64,000 bases of DNA from Dyadobacter sp. UC 10 (GTDB lineage: Bacteria; Bacteroidota; Bacteroidia; Cytophagales; Spirosomataceae), in contig NZ_VSRN01000001.1 of the NCBI RefSeq assembly GCF_008369915.1, positions 5,018,501-5,082,500 of the forward strand, written 5' to 3'. The position numbers and the translations under genes were made by a program. Of the stretch, positions 1 through 8,898 are shown piece after piece. The first letter of the stretch is position 1; every line of letters begins with the position of its first letter. A model generated the notes under the pieces. That model worked only from the letters and a program-made list of their open reading frames with translations, did no database searches and was not told the origin of the DNA.

Positions 1-1014
1 ACCTTCGACCATGACCATCATGCTGTCGTTGCTTTCAAAATGGAACATCAGATCGGCGACGTAGAACTTCATATTACCCGAGGTGTTGGAAACGCCGCGT
101 TTGTAATATTGGATCGTATCAGAAGCCGTGATAATATTTACCTCATCATTCATCCAGAAATAGGTGCTGCCCTGGCTGTAATCGTACAGGTTTTCGTGGT
201 CTTCGATCAGCAGGTCTGCCAGGTCCTGGCCGATGAACTCGCCTGTGCCTGTTACCACCGATTTTTGTTCAAAACTAAACTTCTCACCTTTGAGCGAAGT
301 AAACAGCGGCGCGTAGCTGGTACTGGCGCACCACCGGTTCAGGTCGGTGACTTTGATAGCGAGCGCGTATTTCCTTCCCGCCATTTTAGCGGCAACGTCG
401 ACAAGCAGTTTGCGCGGGTCGCCCTCGTCGCTTTTCTGCCAGAGCCGGTTTTGGTTTACAGCCGGACATTCGGGCGTGCCGATGCGCAGATCCCCATTGT
501 TACGGGAAGTTTCGTCGTTGTGAGACTCGATCTCGATTTTTTGTATCTGATAGTTCTTTGTCGCTGTCGTGCCGGAAATAAAGGGAGACCCGTCGATAGA
601 CCTGATCGTCAGCTTCCCGCCGGTGTTTACCTGCCAGCCCAGCGACGATTCCTTACCGATTTGAAGACCTTCGAATTTGACATCAATATTACCCCTGGCA
701 GTGCATTGCCAGCCGTTCCTGCCACATTGAGACTGCTCTACAATGGCGAATAAAAACCAATCCTTACAGCCCCAGCAGCCATCAGACGACCCCACGACAA
801 TGACATTCGCTTCGTTATCGACGGTACGGCTCGTTTGCTCCATGCTGACACTCGCAGAGTCCCAGTCCAGTTTCAAAACTTCCACTTTTTGCTTGCCGTT
901 ACCAGAACCCGGATCAGGCGTTGGTCCATCTTCTTTTGAACCAAACGGACAACCTGCGAGCATTACGGCGAGGGCAAGAATAGAAATACGGGATAGTAGA
1001 GGTAGTATCTTCAT
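1..1014 (-). CDS. Partial lipoprotein, function unknown (3' end outside window)
   Basis: Reading the minus strand from an ATG at 1014 gives 338 codons with no stop before the window edge, so the C-terminus is missing. The protein starts with a lipoprotein signal peptide ending in a lipobox (LAGC, Cys22), followed by a low-complexity linker rich in Gly, Pro and Asp. It is therefore probably an outer-membrane or periplasmic lipoprotein. A Cys-rich patch with a CWGC motif lies near residue 80. I recognise no catalytic domain. The plus-strand open frames across this stretch are antisense shadows. The gene is divergent from the phosphatase at 1215, with about 200 bp of shared upstream DNA. Confidence 0.75.
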   Translation of the reverse strand, partial: MKILPLLSRISILALAVMLAGCPFGSKEDGPTPDPGSGNGKQKVEVLKLDWDSASVSMEQTSRTVDNEANVIVVGSSDGCWGCKDWFLFAIVEQSQCGRNGWQCTARGNIDVKFEGLQIGKESSLGWQVNTGGKLTIRSIDGSPFISGTTATKNYQIQKIEIESHNDETSRNNGDLRIGTPECPAVNQNRLWQKSDEGDPRKLLVDVAAKMAGRKYALAIKVTDLNRWCASTSYAPLFTSLKGEKFSFEQKSVVTGTGEFIGQDLADLLIEDHENLYDYSQGSTYFWMNDEVNIITASDTIQYYKRGVSNTSGNMKFYVADLMFHFESNDSMMVMVEG

Positions 1015-1214
1015 ACAGAACGGAAAGAGTAGGGTTTTTAGAGGAACTTTGGGTTTGCTAATTTAGTAAAAGTCAATATTAATCCACAAGTGAACCCTTC
1101 GTTTTCAACAGGTTCCGAATGCAAAAAAAAATGTCAGTAACGTAGCCAATAGTCACCTCCTGTTTATTCGGCGTAGTATAAGAAGCTGGTTTTTTTTGAA
1201 TAAATAAGTTATCA

Positions 1215-2843
1215 ATGAAATTTTCGCATTTTCTCGCCGGGCTGCTATTCTTGCCTGCATCTGTTGTTTTGGTAAATGCGCAGCCGCAGCCTGCCAAACT
1301 GCCACGCCCGAAACTGGTCGTCGGCATTGTGGTAGATCAGATGCGCTATGATTACCTCTACCGCTATTATGATAAGTACAAGGAAGGCGGTTTCAGACGG
1401 ATGCTGCGGGAAGGATTCAATTGCCGCGACCACCATTACCATTATGCCAACACCTCCACCGGCCCGGGGCATGCGTCTGTTTACACAGGTTCCGCTCCTG
1501 CGATACACGGTATCCTGGCGAATGATTGGTATGTGCCTGCTTTAAACAAAAATATCAATTGTGTCGCCGATAGTATCGTATCGGGTGTTGGGACAACAAA
1601 AGCCGGGAAAGGTTCGCCCCGCAATCTGCTGGTTACCACTATCACCGACCAGCTGCGGATCGCCAATAATTTCAGGTCAAAAACAATCAGTATTGCACTG
1701 AAAGACCGTTCGGCGGTATTACCCGGCGGTCATACTTCGAATGGAAGTTACTGGTATGACGGGGATACGGGGAATTGGGTAACAAGCACTTTCTACATGG
1801 AGAAAGTGCCTGACTGGGTAACGGCATTCAATGCGCGGAAGCTTCCGGCCACTTATCTTTCAAAAGGCTGGCAGCCGATGTTGCCGCTGAGCGAATATAC
1901 CGAGAGCACCACGGACGATCAGCGGTATGAGGAAGGATTGGAAGGCAATAATAAACCCGTATTTCCTTACAAGCTATCAACATCCGAACCTGATCTGGTG
2001 GGCTCAACGCCCTGGGGAAATACGCTCACCAGGGAAATGGCAATGGCCGCGGTACAGGCGGAGAAGCTTGGCAAAGGAGCATTTACCGACTTCCTCGCCC
2101 TGAGCTTCTCCGCACCTGACGGAGTAGGGCATAAGTTCGGTCCCAATTCCGTTGAGCAGCAGGATCTTTACCTGAGGCTGGATGCCGAGCTGGCCGGGCT
2201 GTTTGAATTTCTGGATAACTGGACAGGAAAGGGAAATTACACCGTGTTCCTTACGGCTGACCATGGTGTTATGGACGTGCCTGAGTTTCTTGCTGCGAAT
2301 AAAATGCCCGGTTCGCGTTATCAGTCCGGGGATATTCAGCGAAAAATAAAAGAACGGCTGGCGGCGGAATTTGGCGGCGAACATTTCATCAAAGCGATCT
2401 CGTCCTGGCAGATTTATCTGGATAAAAAACGGATGATAGAAAAGAATGTGTCCGTTACGGCGGTGCAGGAAGTGATCCGGGAGGTCATCGCCGATTTACC
2501 GGAAGTTGCGAATGTTGTCAATTTGCGCAACCTGCATCAGGAAACACTTACTGAGTATCAGAAACAGTTATATCTCAACGATTTTAATCCGAAACGGAGC
2601 GGCGATCTGCTGCTCATTTTTCAGCCGGGCTGGATAGGCAGGGGGAATCATGGCACTACTCATGGTACGCCTTATAACTACGACACGCACGTGCCTTTCG
2701 TGCTTTTCGGTTGGGGAGTGAAGCCGGGTGAGACATTCAACAGGACACATATCAGTGATATTGCGCCTACGATCGCGGCTTTGTTACACATTTTACCACC
2801 CAGCGGATCTATCGGCAAGATAGTTGGCGAAGCATTGAAGTAA
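1215..2843 (+). CDS. pafA: PafA-type alkaline phosphatase (phosphate-irrepressible)
   Basis: A 542-residue exported phosphomonoesterase of the alkaline phosphatase/NPP superfamily. A signal peptide covers about residues 1-22. The two-zinc site can be followed: Asp41 in VVDQMR, the nucleophile Thr82 in the TGPGH motif, Asn103, the PafA-specific Lys163/Arg165 pair (KDR), a later SAPDGVGH with Asp and His, TADHG, and a C-terminal NHGTTHG His. The length matches PafA of Flavobacteria (about 546). It should release phosphate from organic monoesters in the periplasm. Monocistronic: divergent from the lipoprotein and convergent with the DinB gene. Confidence 0.9.
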   Translation: MKFSHFLAGLLFLPASVVLVNAQPQPAKLPRPKLVVGIVVDQMRYDYLYRYYDKYKEGGFRRMLREGFNCRDHHYHYANTSTGPGHASVYTGSAPAIHGILANDWYVPALNKNINCVADSIVSGVGTTKAGKGSPRNLLVTTITDQLRIANNFRSKTISIALKDRSAVLPGGHTSNGSYWYDGDTGNWVTSTFYMEKVPDWVTAFNARKLPATYLSKGWQPMLPLSEYTESTTDDQRYEEGLEGNNKPVFPYKLSTSEPDLVGSTPWGNTLTREMAMAAVQAEKLGKGAFTDFLALSFSAPDGVGHKFGPNSVEQQDLYLRLDAELAGLFEFLDNWTGKGNYTVFLTADHGVMDVPEFLAANKMPGSRYQSGDIQRKIKERLAAEFGGEHFIKAISSWQIYLDKKRMIEKNVSVTAVQEVIREVIADLPEVANVVNLRNLHQETLTEYQKQLYLNDFNPKRSGDLLLIFQPGWIGRGNHGTTHGTPYNYDTHVPFVLFGWGVKPGETFNRTHISDIAPTIAALLHILPPSGSIGKIVGEALK

Positions 2844-2923
2844 CAATAGCCATATCCTGAAATCGGTCATTGACCACTGCGGATGAAGTTTCGCCGGAAG
2901 CGCAAGCGGGATACTGAAGCGTA

Positions 2924-2944
2924 GCAGCCGGTTTTACCGGCTGC
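2924..2944. terminator. Hairpin between convergent genes
   Basis: An 8-bp perfect stem GCAGCCGG/CCGGCTGC with a five-base loop lies in the 121-bp gap between the converging phosphatase and DinB genes. There is no long T-run, so this is a weak terminator call based mainly on position. Confidence 0.45.
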
Positions 2945-2964
2945 CACGTCAGATCAAGTGTCGC

Positions 2965-3495
2965 TTAAAGCAATTTTTCATTCGGAGGAGTAGCGCCGGC
3001 CATGCGGATGTATACCGTTGTTTGTCCTCTGTGGTGGGTCTGATGCTCAAAGTTTTTGGCTAATGCCATTGCCCTTGTCATTTCAAAACGACCAAAAAGC
3101 TTTACAGATTCAGCCATTTGCGCGGGCGTCATTTTCCTAATACCATTGATTACGAAATCATATCCTTCCAGCACGATCTTGGTAATATTTGCCTTTGACT
3201 TATCGGTCGTGGATTTTTCCAGTTCTCCCATTCCGTAAGGACTTTTCTCGCCAGTTGCAGCAGAAGCAAAACCGTAATTTGCATCGGTAAGGTGGAGCAT
3301 CTGATCCGCAAAAGAGCGGATTTCGGGCGTGGGCTTCAATGCATAACCCTTCTCCGGCATTGCGTCAAGATACTCTTTCGTGTAGGCTTTCGCCCTTTCC
3401 CACTCTTTCACCATTTCTTCGGCGGAGTTTTGAGCGGAGGCAAACTGAACTAAACCAGCCATGAGGCAAAGTGTAAGTAAACATTTCAGTTTCAT
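2965..3495 (-). CDS. Exported DinB-fold protein
   Basis: A 176-residue protein with a cleavable signal peptide (about 1-21, ending ASAQ) and a DinB/YfiT-like four-helix bundle. The three metal-binding histidines of the fold are visible: one in QMLHLTD near residue 68 and two in the C-terminal FEHQTHHRGQ segment. DinB-like proteins are often metal-dependent thiol transferases or hydrolases, but the substrate here is unknown. The gene stands alone with convergent transcription on its 3' side. Two other DinB-fold proteins occur in this window (10687 and 27006). Confidence 0.8.
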   Translation of the reverse strand: MKLKCLLTLCLMAGLVQFASAQNSAEEMVKEWERAKAYTKEYLDAMPEKGYALKPTPEIRSFADQMLHLTDANYGFASAATGEKSPYGMGELEKSTTDKSKANITKIVLEGYDFVINGIRKMTPAQMAESVKLFGRFEMTRAMALAKNFEHQTHHRGQTTVYIRMAGATPPNEKLL

Positions 3496-3584
3496 GTTTC
3501 TGTTAATTTAAGTGATCTGACAAAATTGATCATTTTGAGCCGGCAATACCAATGATTTGAATTAAGAAAAATCGTTAATCAAGT

Positions 3585-4679
3585 TTAAGGTTTCTCCTGT
3601 TTGGACTGATCGAGCGTGACAGTCATTAACGTAGGGAAAGTCCACGCAAAATGGTGCGTGGGATAAATGAGCGGGCGTTTGGCCTGAACGTATTTCACAT
3701 ATTCGTTTTCTTTATAAATGCCTGACATCGCTTCCAGCAAATTGCCCGGCCAGCTTCCGGCAGATCCTTTGTTAGGATTTTCAAACCACTTCCATTCCGA
3801 CGGGTTCATGGCATAATAATGCAGATAATCCAGGGCAGTTTTCATTGACCGGCCTTCCTGGGAATAGGTGAAAAGATTCTCGCCCGTCGCATTAAAAATC
3901 ACCCACGATGCGGCCGTGATCGGGGCCAGTGAAAAGTAGGTGTACCAGATGCCATTCGCCTTACGCTTTGTTTCCTCCGGCATGCTTCCATCGGCCGCAA
4001 TCTTATGAAACAGGTCGCTCTTGATCAGTTTCGCATTTTCCGCCATTTCTTTTTCATCATCCAGAAATTGTGCACACAAAGCGGAGCCTAATCTGCCCCA
4101 GTCGGCCCAGTTATTTGATCGGTTCCGGATTTCGTTGCATGCTTTCTTGTACACATTTTCAACCCAGGTACCGAACTGCTTTTTGTCGGCTTTTTCCCAA
4201 CCTTCATAATGGTACAGCAGCTCGGCGGCCATCAGCATCCCCGAGCCGGCATAAGACATGACAAGACTTCCGTCGGCATCCGAGTATTTCGTGTTGGTTG
4301 AACCCCAGGCATTCAGGATTTCCAGCGATTTGTCCGCATATTTCTGCTCACCGCTTAGCTGCCACGCAAGCGCACAGGCATAGGCGCCGAATGCATTGGA
4401 CATCAGGCTTTTTGAGTTTTTCCGGTGCATCAGCGCATTCACGTAATAACCTGGTACACTGAAATCGGCGAGTGCCTCGGCGGGTTTTTGCAAGGCGGAG
4501 TCAGCGTAGACGATCAGCTGCTGATATGCATCCCAATGTGGCTGTTGCCTTGTTTTGATCTGCTTTTTAACATAGTCAAGCTGGCTTTTCGGATGCATTC
4601 CGCCCGGGTGATCGTAGGCAAGCGTAATCAATGCGGAGAGAGCGAAAACTGCGGTCAGTAAATGTCGTTTTAATTTCAT
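3585..4679 (-). CDS. Alginate-lyase-fold polysaccharide lyase
   Basis: A 364-residue secreted protein with a signal peptide (about 1-22). The alpha/alpha-toroid sequence resembles the alginate_lyase domain (PF05426). It starts with HPGGMHPKSQLDYVK, typical of the N-terminus of that fold. The middle contains NRSNNWADWG, consistent with an active-site Asn/His helix, and SPMEE-like segments follow. Relatives act on alginate or glucuronan by beta-elimination. The exact family is not resolved (PL38-like or PL5-like are possible). It sits 28 bp downstream of the FtsX permease gene on the same strand and may be cotranscribed, with no obvious functional link. Confidence 0.75.
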   Translation of the reverse strand: MKLKRHLLTAVFALSALITLAYDHPGGMHPKSQLDYVKKQIKTRQQPHWDAYQQLIVYADSALQKPAEALADFSVPGYYVNALMHRKNSKSLMSNAFGAYACALAWQLSGEQKYADKSLEILNAWGSTNTKYSDADGSLVMSYAGSGMLMAAELLYHYEGWEKADKKQFGTWVENVYKKACNEIRNRSNNWADWGRLGSALCAQFLDDEKEMAENAKLIKSDLFHKIAADGSMPEETKRKANGIWYTYFSLAPITAASWVIFNATGENLFTYSQEGRSMKTALDYLHYYAMNPSEWKWFENPNKGSAGSWPGNLLEAMSGIYKENEYVKYVQAKRPLIYPTHHFAWTFPTLMTVTLDQSKQEKP

Positions 4680-4707
4680 CCCCCAATATAATTACTTACC
4701 AGTCAGA

Positions 4708-7104
4708 TTATTCTGTTTTTAACGATTTAACGGGATCGAGCATGGCAGCGCGGATAGCCTGGTAGCTGACTGTCAGCAAAGTAATCACCAAGGCGCCCAG
4801 TGTGGAGATTGCAAATATCCACCATGAAATCTCTGTGCGGTATTCGTATGTAAGCAACCAGTTACGCAGCAGGTACCAGGCAACCGGGACAGAAATCAGG
4901 CAGGAAATGATCACCAGCAGTACGAAATCTTTGGACAGAAGTGCCAGCAGATTGGGAACCGATGCGCCCAGGACCTTCCTGATCCCGATCTCCTTCGTGC
5001 GTTGCTCGGCGGTGAAGGAAGCGAGGCCGAATAGTCCCAGGCAGCTGATCATGACCGCCAGCGCTGCAAAAACGGAAGCCAGCCTGGCAATGCGTTCTTC
5101 AGTTGCAAATTTTACAGCAAATTCCTGGTCGGCGAATTTGAAGTCGAATGGACTTCCCGGGTTCAGCTTGCGAAAAACAGTTCCTATCTTTTCCAGGGAT
5201 TCATGAGCTGACAAAGCCGGATTGAGCTTCACATTGATCACATTTGCCCAGCCGTAATTGACCATAAAAAGGGCCGGCCGAACTGGCTTGAATGGAGAAT
5301 CCATCAGCATATTTTTGATCACGCCAACCACCGTAAAGGTTACACCATTCCATTTTACCGGCTTCCCGATGATATCCGACGGTTTGCGGAAACCCATGTA
5401 TTTCAGAGCGGCTTCATTCATGACCATACCTGTCGAGTCCGTCGAAAATGACCGTGAAAAATCCCTTCCCTCGACAAACTGCCAGCCGACGGTTTTGCCG
5501 AAATCGTGGGTGACGGCAATGGTAGAAAAGTTGTCCTTGAAATTGGGGTCTTTACCTTCCCATTCGAATCCGCCGTTGTTGGAACTCGTCTGGGTAGGCG
5601 GCGTAGAGGAAGTTGACATTTCAACCGCGGCTCCCGTTTCCAGCAGGCTCCTCCTGAGTACATTGTACTGGTTGTAGAGCTCCGGCGTATTTATATTGAC
5701 GGTGATCAGCCCGTTTTTATCGTATCCGACCGGGCGGTTTTTCGCATGCCGGATCTGCCGGTAAACGATGATGGTACCGATGATCAGCGTCACAGATACC
5801 GTGAATTGCAAAACAACAAGGGCTTTCCGCGGAACTGCCGCAAACCGGCCAGTGGAAAATGTCCCTTTTAATACTTTAACCGGCTGAAAAGATGATAGAT
5901 AAAGCGCAGGGTAACTTCCAGAAACAATGCCGGTAATAAGGCAAAACAGGCCCCCCGCAAGCCAGAATACCGGGTTTGTCCACAAAAATGCGATCTGTTT
6001 GTCGGCAAGGGCATTAAATGCCGGTAGCAGTACCACTACCAACAGGACAGAAAGGACAAATGCACAAGCCACCACGAGCAGCGACTCGCTCAGAAACTGG
6101 CCGATCAGCTGGCTGCGCAGTGAACCGACGGCTTTTCGTATCCCTACCTCTTTCGCCCGCTTTTCAGACCGGGCAGTGCTCAGATTCATGAAATTAATAG
6201 CGGCCAACAGCAGGACGAACAAGCCGATTACGCCAAATAGCCACACATACTGGATTCGCTCGGTAGTGTTCCCGGTGGAATCCCAACCGGAATACAGGTG
6301 CCATTTTTCCATGGGGTGCAGGTAAACGGTAGGCTTCAGATGAGCTGTTTCCTGCGCATGTTTCAGTTTAACGTCCCTGATCTTTCCCGAAACTGTTTCC
6401 AGGTTTGCGTTCGGATTAAGCTGCACGAGGATCTGCCAGGAGTTATTGTCCCATTCTGCATTGGCCAAAGCCGTTTTGACCCAATCCTGAGTGGCAACAT
6501 ACAGATCCCAGGGGGCGATAAATTTCATGTCGCGGAATTCTGTATTGTAAGGCAGGTTTTCATAAATTCCCGTCACTTTCAGGTTCATCGTATTATCGAG
6601 CTTCACGATTTTGCCGACCGGATTTTCTGTTCCGAAGAGGACTCCTGCGATTTCCTCGGACAACATAATCGAATACGGGTCCTGCAACCCGGCCCGGGTT
6701 CCGCGGATCATTTTCAGCGAAAACATTTCAGGCGCTTCTGCACCCAGGTAAATTCCTTTTTTTGTGAATTTTTTGTCTCCATATGCCACGATATGATCGC
6801 CGAAGAAAGACGACATGACCACATGTTTGAAGTCGCCCGCGTATTGCGTACGAAGTTCGTTGCCGAGCGGCCCGGGCATGTATTCTCCGTGGTAAGTTTT
6901 TCCTTCCACGGTAACGGTTTGCATTACTTTCGCTATGCTGCCGTAATTCTGATGGTATTTGTTAAATGAGAATTCATCATAGATCCACAATCCGATCAGC
7001 ACTGCGATGGCCATTCCGGCAGCCAGGCCGCCGATATTGATCGCCGAATAGCCCGGGTTTTTCGTCAGGTTCCTGCATGCAATTTTGAAGTAGTTACGGA
7101 TCAT
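4708..7104 (-). CDS. FtsX/MacB-type ABC transporter permease
   Basis: A 798-residue inner-membrane protein with the duplicated architecture usual in Cytophagales: MacB periplasmic core, FtsX domain, second MacB core, second FtsX domain. The N-terminus (YFKIACRNLTKNPGYSAIN) matches the family. Transmembrane segments lie near residues 20-40, 285-305, 340-360, 380-400 and 430-445, with three more in the last 130 residues. No ATPase gene is adjacent, as is common for this expanded family. Substrate unknown; related systems export lipoproteins or peptides or act as mechanotransmission complexes. A sigma-54 regulator is encoded just upstream on the same strand. Confidence 0.88.
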   Translation of the reverse strand: MIRNYFKIACRNLTKNPGYSAINIGGLAAGMAIAVLIGLWIYDEFSFNKYHQNYGSIAKVMQTVTVEGKTYHGEYMPGPLGNELRTQYAGDFKHVVMSSFFGDHIVAYGDKKFTKKGIYLGAEAPEMFSLKMIRGTRAGLQDPYSIMLSEEIAGVLFGTENPVGKIVKLDNTMNLKVTGIYENLPYNTEFRDMKFIAPWDLYVATQDWVKTALANAEWDNNSWQILVQLNPNANLETVSGKIRDVKLKHAQETAHLKPTVYLHPMEKWHLYSGWDSTGNTTERIQYVWLFGVIGLFVLLLAAINFMNLSTARSEKRAKEVGIRKAVGSLRSQLIGQFLSESLLVVACAFVLSVLLVVVLLPAFNALADKQIAFLWTNPVFWLAGGLFCLITGIVSGSYPALYLSSFQPVKVLKGTFSTGRFAAVPRKALVVLQFTVSVTLIIGTIIVYRQIRHAKNRPVGYDKNGLITVNINTPELYNQYNVLRRSLLETGAAVEMSTSSTPPTQTSSNNGGFEWEGKDPNFKDNFSTIAVTHDFGKTVGWQFVEGRDFSRSFSTDSTGMVMNEAALKYMGFRKPSDIIGKPVKWNGVTFTVVGVIKNMLMDSPFKPVRPALFMVNYGWANVINVKLNPALSAHESLEKIGTVFRKLNPGSPFDFKFADQEFAVKFATEERIARLASVFAALAVMISCLGLFGLASFTAEQRTKEIGIRKVLGASVPNLLALLSKDFVLLVIISCLISVPVAWYLLRNWLLTYEYRTEISWWIFAISTLGALVITLLTVSYQAIRAAMLDPVKSLKTE

Positions 7105-7306
7105 GGCCGACAGGGGTTGGTGTACAATGCGCCTGGTGTCCAGGGCAAAATAATATACCAGTCAATTCTGAAATCGTAAGCTTCTTATAGAGAGGTGTTT
7201 ATGTTGGAATTGGGAAAGTGCTGATGTTCGGAAGCGAACAGTGGTGTGGTCATATTCGGGCTTGTGATATACTGAATCTGTTGCATGTTTCGAACCGGCG
7301 CTGGAT

Positions 7307-8665
7307 TTATGGAACTGATTTTTGAAGACCGTATTCCTCGATTTTCCGGTAAAGCGTGGCAATGCCGATTTCCAGCAGACGGGCGGTTTCCGTCTTGTTT
7401 CCTTTACAGTAATTCAAAACCTTCTGGATATGCAATTTCTCGGCACTGGCCATCGAGAAGGCTGAAAGGTGCGGACTGTGCGTGGAAATGGATTGGTGCA
7501 TATTGAAAGGCAGACTATCCGTTTGCAGCTCGCCGTCACTGATGATTACCGCCCGTTCGACCACATTTTTAAGCTCCCTGATGTTTCCGCTCCATTCGTG
7601 TGTTTCGAGTCGTTTCAGAAAATCCCCGGAGTATCCCGGGTTCGGCTTGTTGGTCTGTTTTGAAAAATAGTCGAGAAAGAAATTGAGCAAAAGCGGGATA
7701 TCCTGCCTTCTTTCCCGTAAAGAAGGCAGCTGGATCTGAAAGACATTTAGACGGAAATACAAGTCGGACCTGAATTTATGCGATTCTGATTCTGCTTTCA
7801 AATCTCTGTTAGTGGCGGCGATGAGCCTGAAATTTGACTTGATCGGCTTAACATCCCCCAACTTGATAAATTCGTGGGTTTCCAGCACGCGCAGCAACTT
7901 GGCCTGTAATTCCAACGGCAGCTCGCCGATCTCATCGAGGAACAGGGTACCGTTATGCGCTTCTTCCAAAAGTCCCCGTTTGTCTTTTTGAGCGCCGGTA
8001 AAAGCGCCTTGTTTGTATCCAAAAAGTTCGCTTTCAATCATATCCCTTCCCAATGCGCTGCAATTCAGGGCGACGAAATTTTTGTCGGCGCGGAGGCTTG
8101 CATAGTGAATAGCCTGCGCGAAAACCTCTTTTCCCGTGCCGGTTTCACCGGTGAGCAGCACGGTGGCATCAGTGGGAGCGACTTTCCTGGACAGATTGAT
8201 CGCATCCATAATCACCTGCGAGTTGCCGATAACGGCATCGAACGAAAACTTGTTGCTGACAATCGATTCAAGCCTTTTTACCTTTTTTTGCAACTGTGCT
8301 TTCTCGATTGCCTTTTCCAGCAGTGGCAGGATCCGATCATTATCATCGCCTTTGACGATGTAATCCATCGCCCCGTTTTTCATGGCTTGCACCCCGTCGG
8401 CAATATTTCCATTGGCGGTCAGCAGGATAATCTCAGCCTCTGGATTCCTGCTTTTCAGCAAGGGTACCAGCGCCACACCATTCCCGTCCGGCAGCCTGAC
8501 ATCACAAAGTACGGCATCGATAACGGGGTTATCAGCAGCGATGAGGCCCGACTTACAGTCAGCGGCTTCTACAACGTCGAAGCCTTCTGCTCTGATAATC
8601 CTTGCTAAAAGTGAGCGAAGCTTATCCTCGTCGTCAATAATCAAAACTGTTTTCACAAATGTCAA
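7307..8665 (-). CDS. Sigma-54-dependent NtrC-family response regulator
   Basis: A 452-residue regulator. The receiver domain (about 1-120) has an acidic pair at Asp11-12 and phospho-acceptor Asp55. The AAA+ domain (about 140-380) has Walker A GETGTGKE at 173-180, the sigma-54-contacting GAFTGA loop at 220-225 and Walker B LFLDEIGE at 241-248. A Fis-type HTH occupies the last 40 residues. It should activate RpoN promoters when phosphorylated. No histidine kinase is encoded nearby, so it is an orphan. A perfect 10-bp palindrome lies 22 bp upstream of its start. Confidence 0.92.
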   Translation of the reverse strand: MTFVKTVLIIDDEDKLRSLLARIIRAEGFDVVEAADCKSGLIAADNPVIDAVLCDVRLPDGNGVALVPLLKSRNPEAEIILLTANGNIADGVQAMKNGAMDYIVKGDDNDRILPLLEKAIEKAQLQKKVKRLESIVSNKFSFDAVIGNSQVIMDAINLSRKVAPTDATVLLTGETGTGKEVFAQAIHYASLRADKNFVALNCSALGRDMIESELFGYKQGAFTGAQKDKRGLLEEAHNGTLFLDEIGELPLELQAKLLRVLETHEFIKLGDVKPIKSNFRLIAATNRDLKAESESHKFRSDLYFRLNVFQIQLPSLRERRQDIPLLLNFFLDYFSKQTNKPNPGYSGDFLKRLETHEWSGNIRELKNVVERAVIISDGELQTDSLPFNMHQSISTHSPHLSAFSMASAEKLHIQKVLNYCKGNKTETARLLEIGIATLYRKIEEYGLQKSVP

Positions 8666-8686
8666 TTTAATGGTCCTGCCTTTAAC

Positions 8687-8696
8687 CTAGCGCTAG
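8687..8696. promoter_or_regulatory. Perfect 10-bp palindrome, possible operator
   Basis: CTAGCGCTAG sits between the divergent response regulator (start 8665) and mscS genes, and near-symmetry extends outward (TAAC on one side, GTTA on the other). Position and symmetry suggest a protein-binding site. The binding factor is unknown. Confidence 0.4.
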
Positions 8697-8804
8697 TTAG
8701 CAGCTTTTTATCAAAAGTTTTGTTCCTGATGGAGCTATTTAAAATAATCCGGTGACCGGTAACCAGTTATCCTTTATGTAATGGCAGGACTGGCGAATGG
8801 CAGT

Positions 8805-8836
8805 TATCATTTTGAAACAACATTCTCAAAATGATA
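8805..8836. promoter_or_regulatory. 10-bp inverted repeat upstream of mscS
   Basis: TATCATTTTG at 8805-8814 is repeated exactly as its reverse complement at 8827-8836, with a 12-bp spacer. It lies about 60 bp before the preferred mscS start and could be an operator or a leader hairpin. There is no T-run, so a terminator is unlikely. Confidence 0.4.
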
Positions 8837-8898
8837 GGCGGTAAATGCTTTTTTGGCATAAAATTTACAAGCTCCGCGTATCAATCCTGTCTTCAACG

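Noticed and set aside
40..753. Long plus-strand frame at the left edge
   Set aside because: It is antisense to a minus-strand lipoprotein frame that has a proper signal peptide and stays open to the window edge.
7145..7160. Possible sigma-54 promoter (TGG...TTGC) on the minus strand before the permease gene
   Set aside because: The spacing between GG and GC is 11 bp instead of the required 10.
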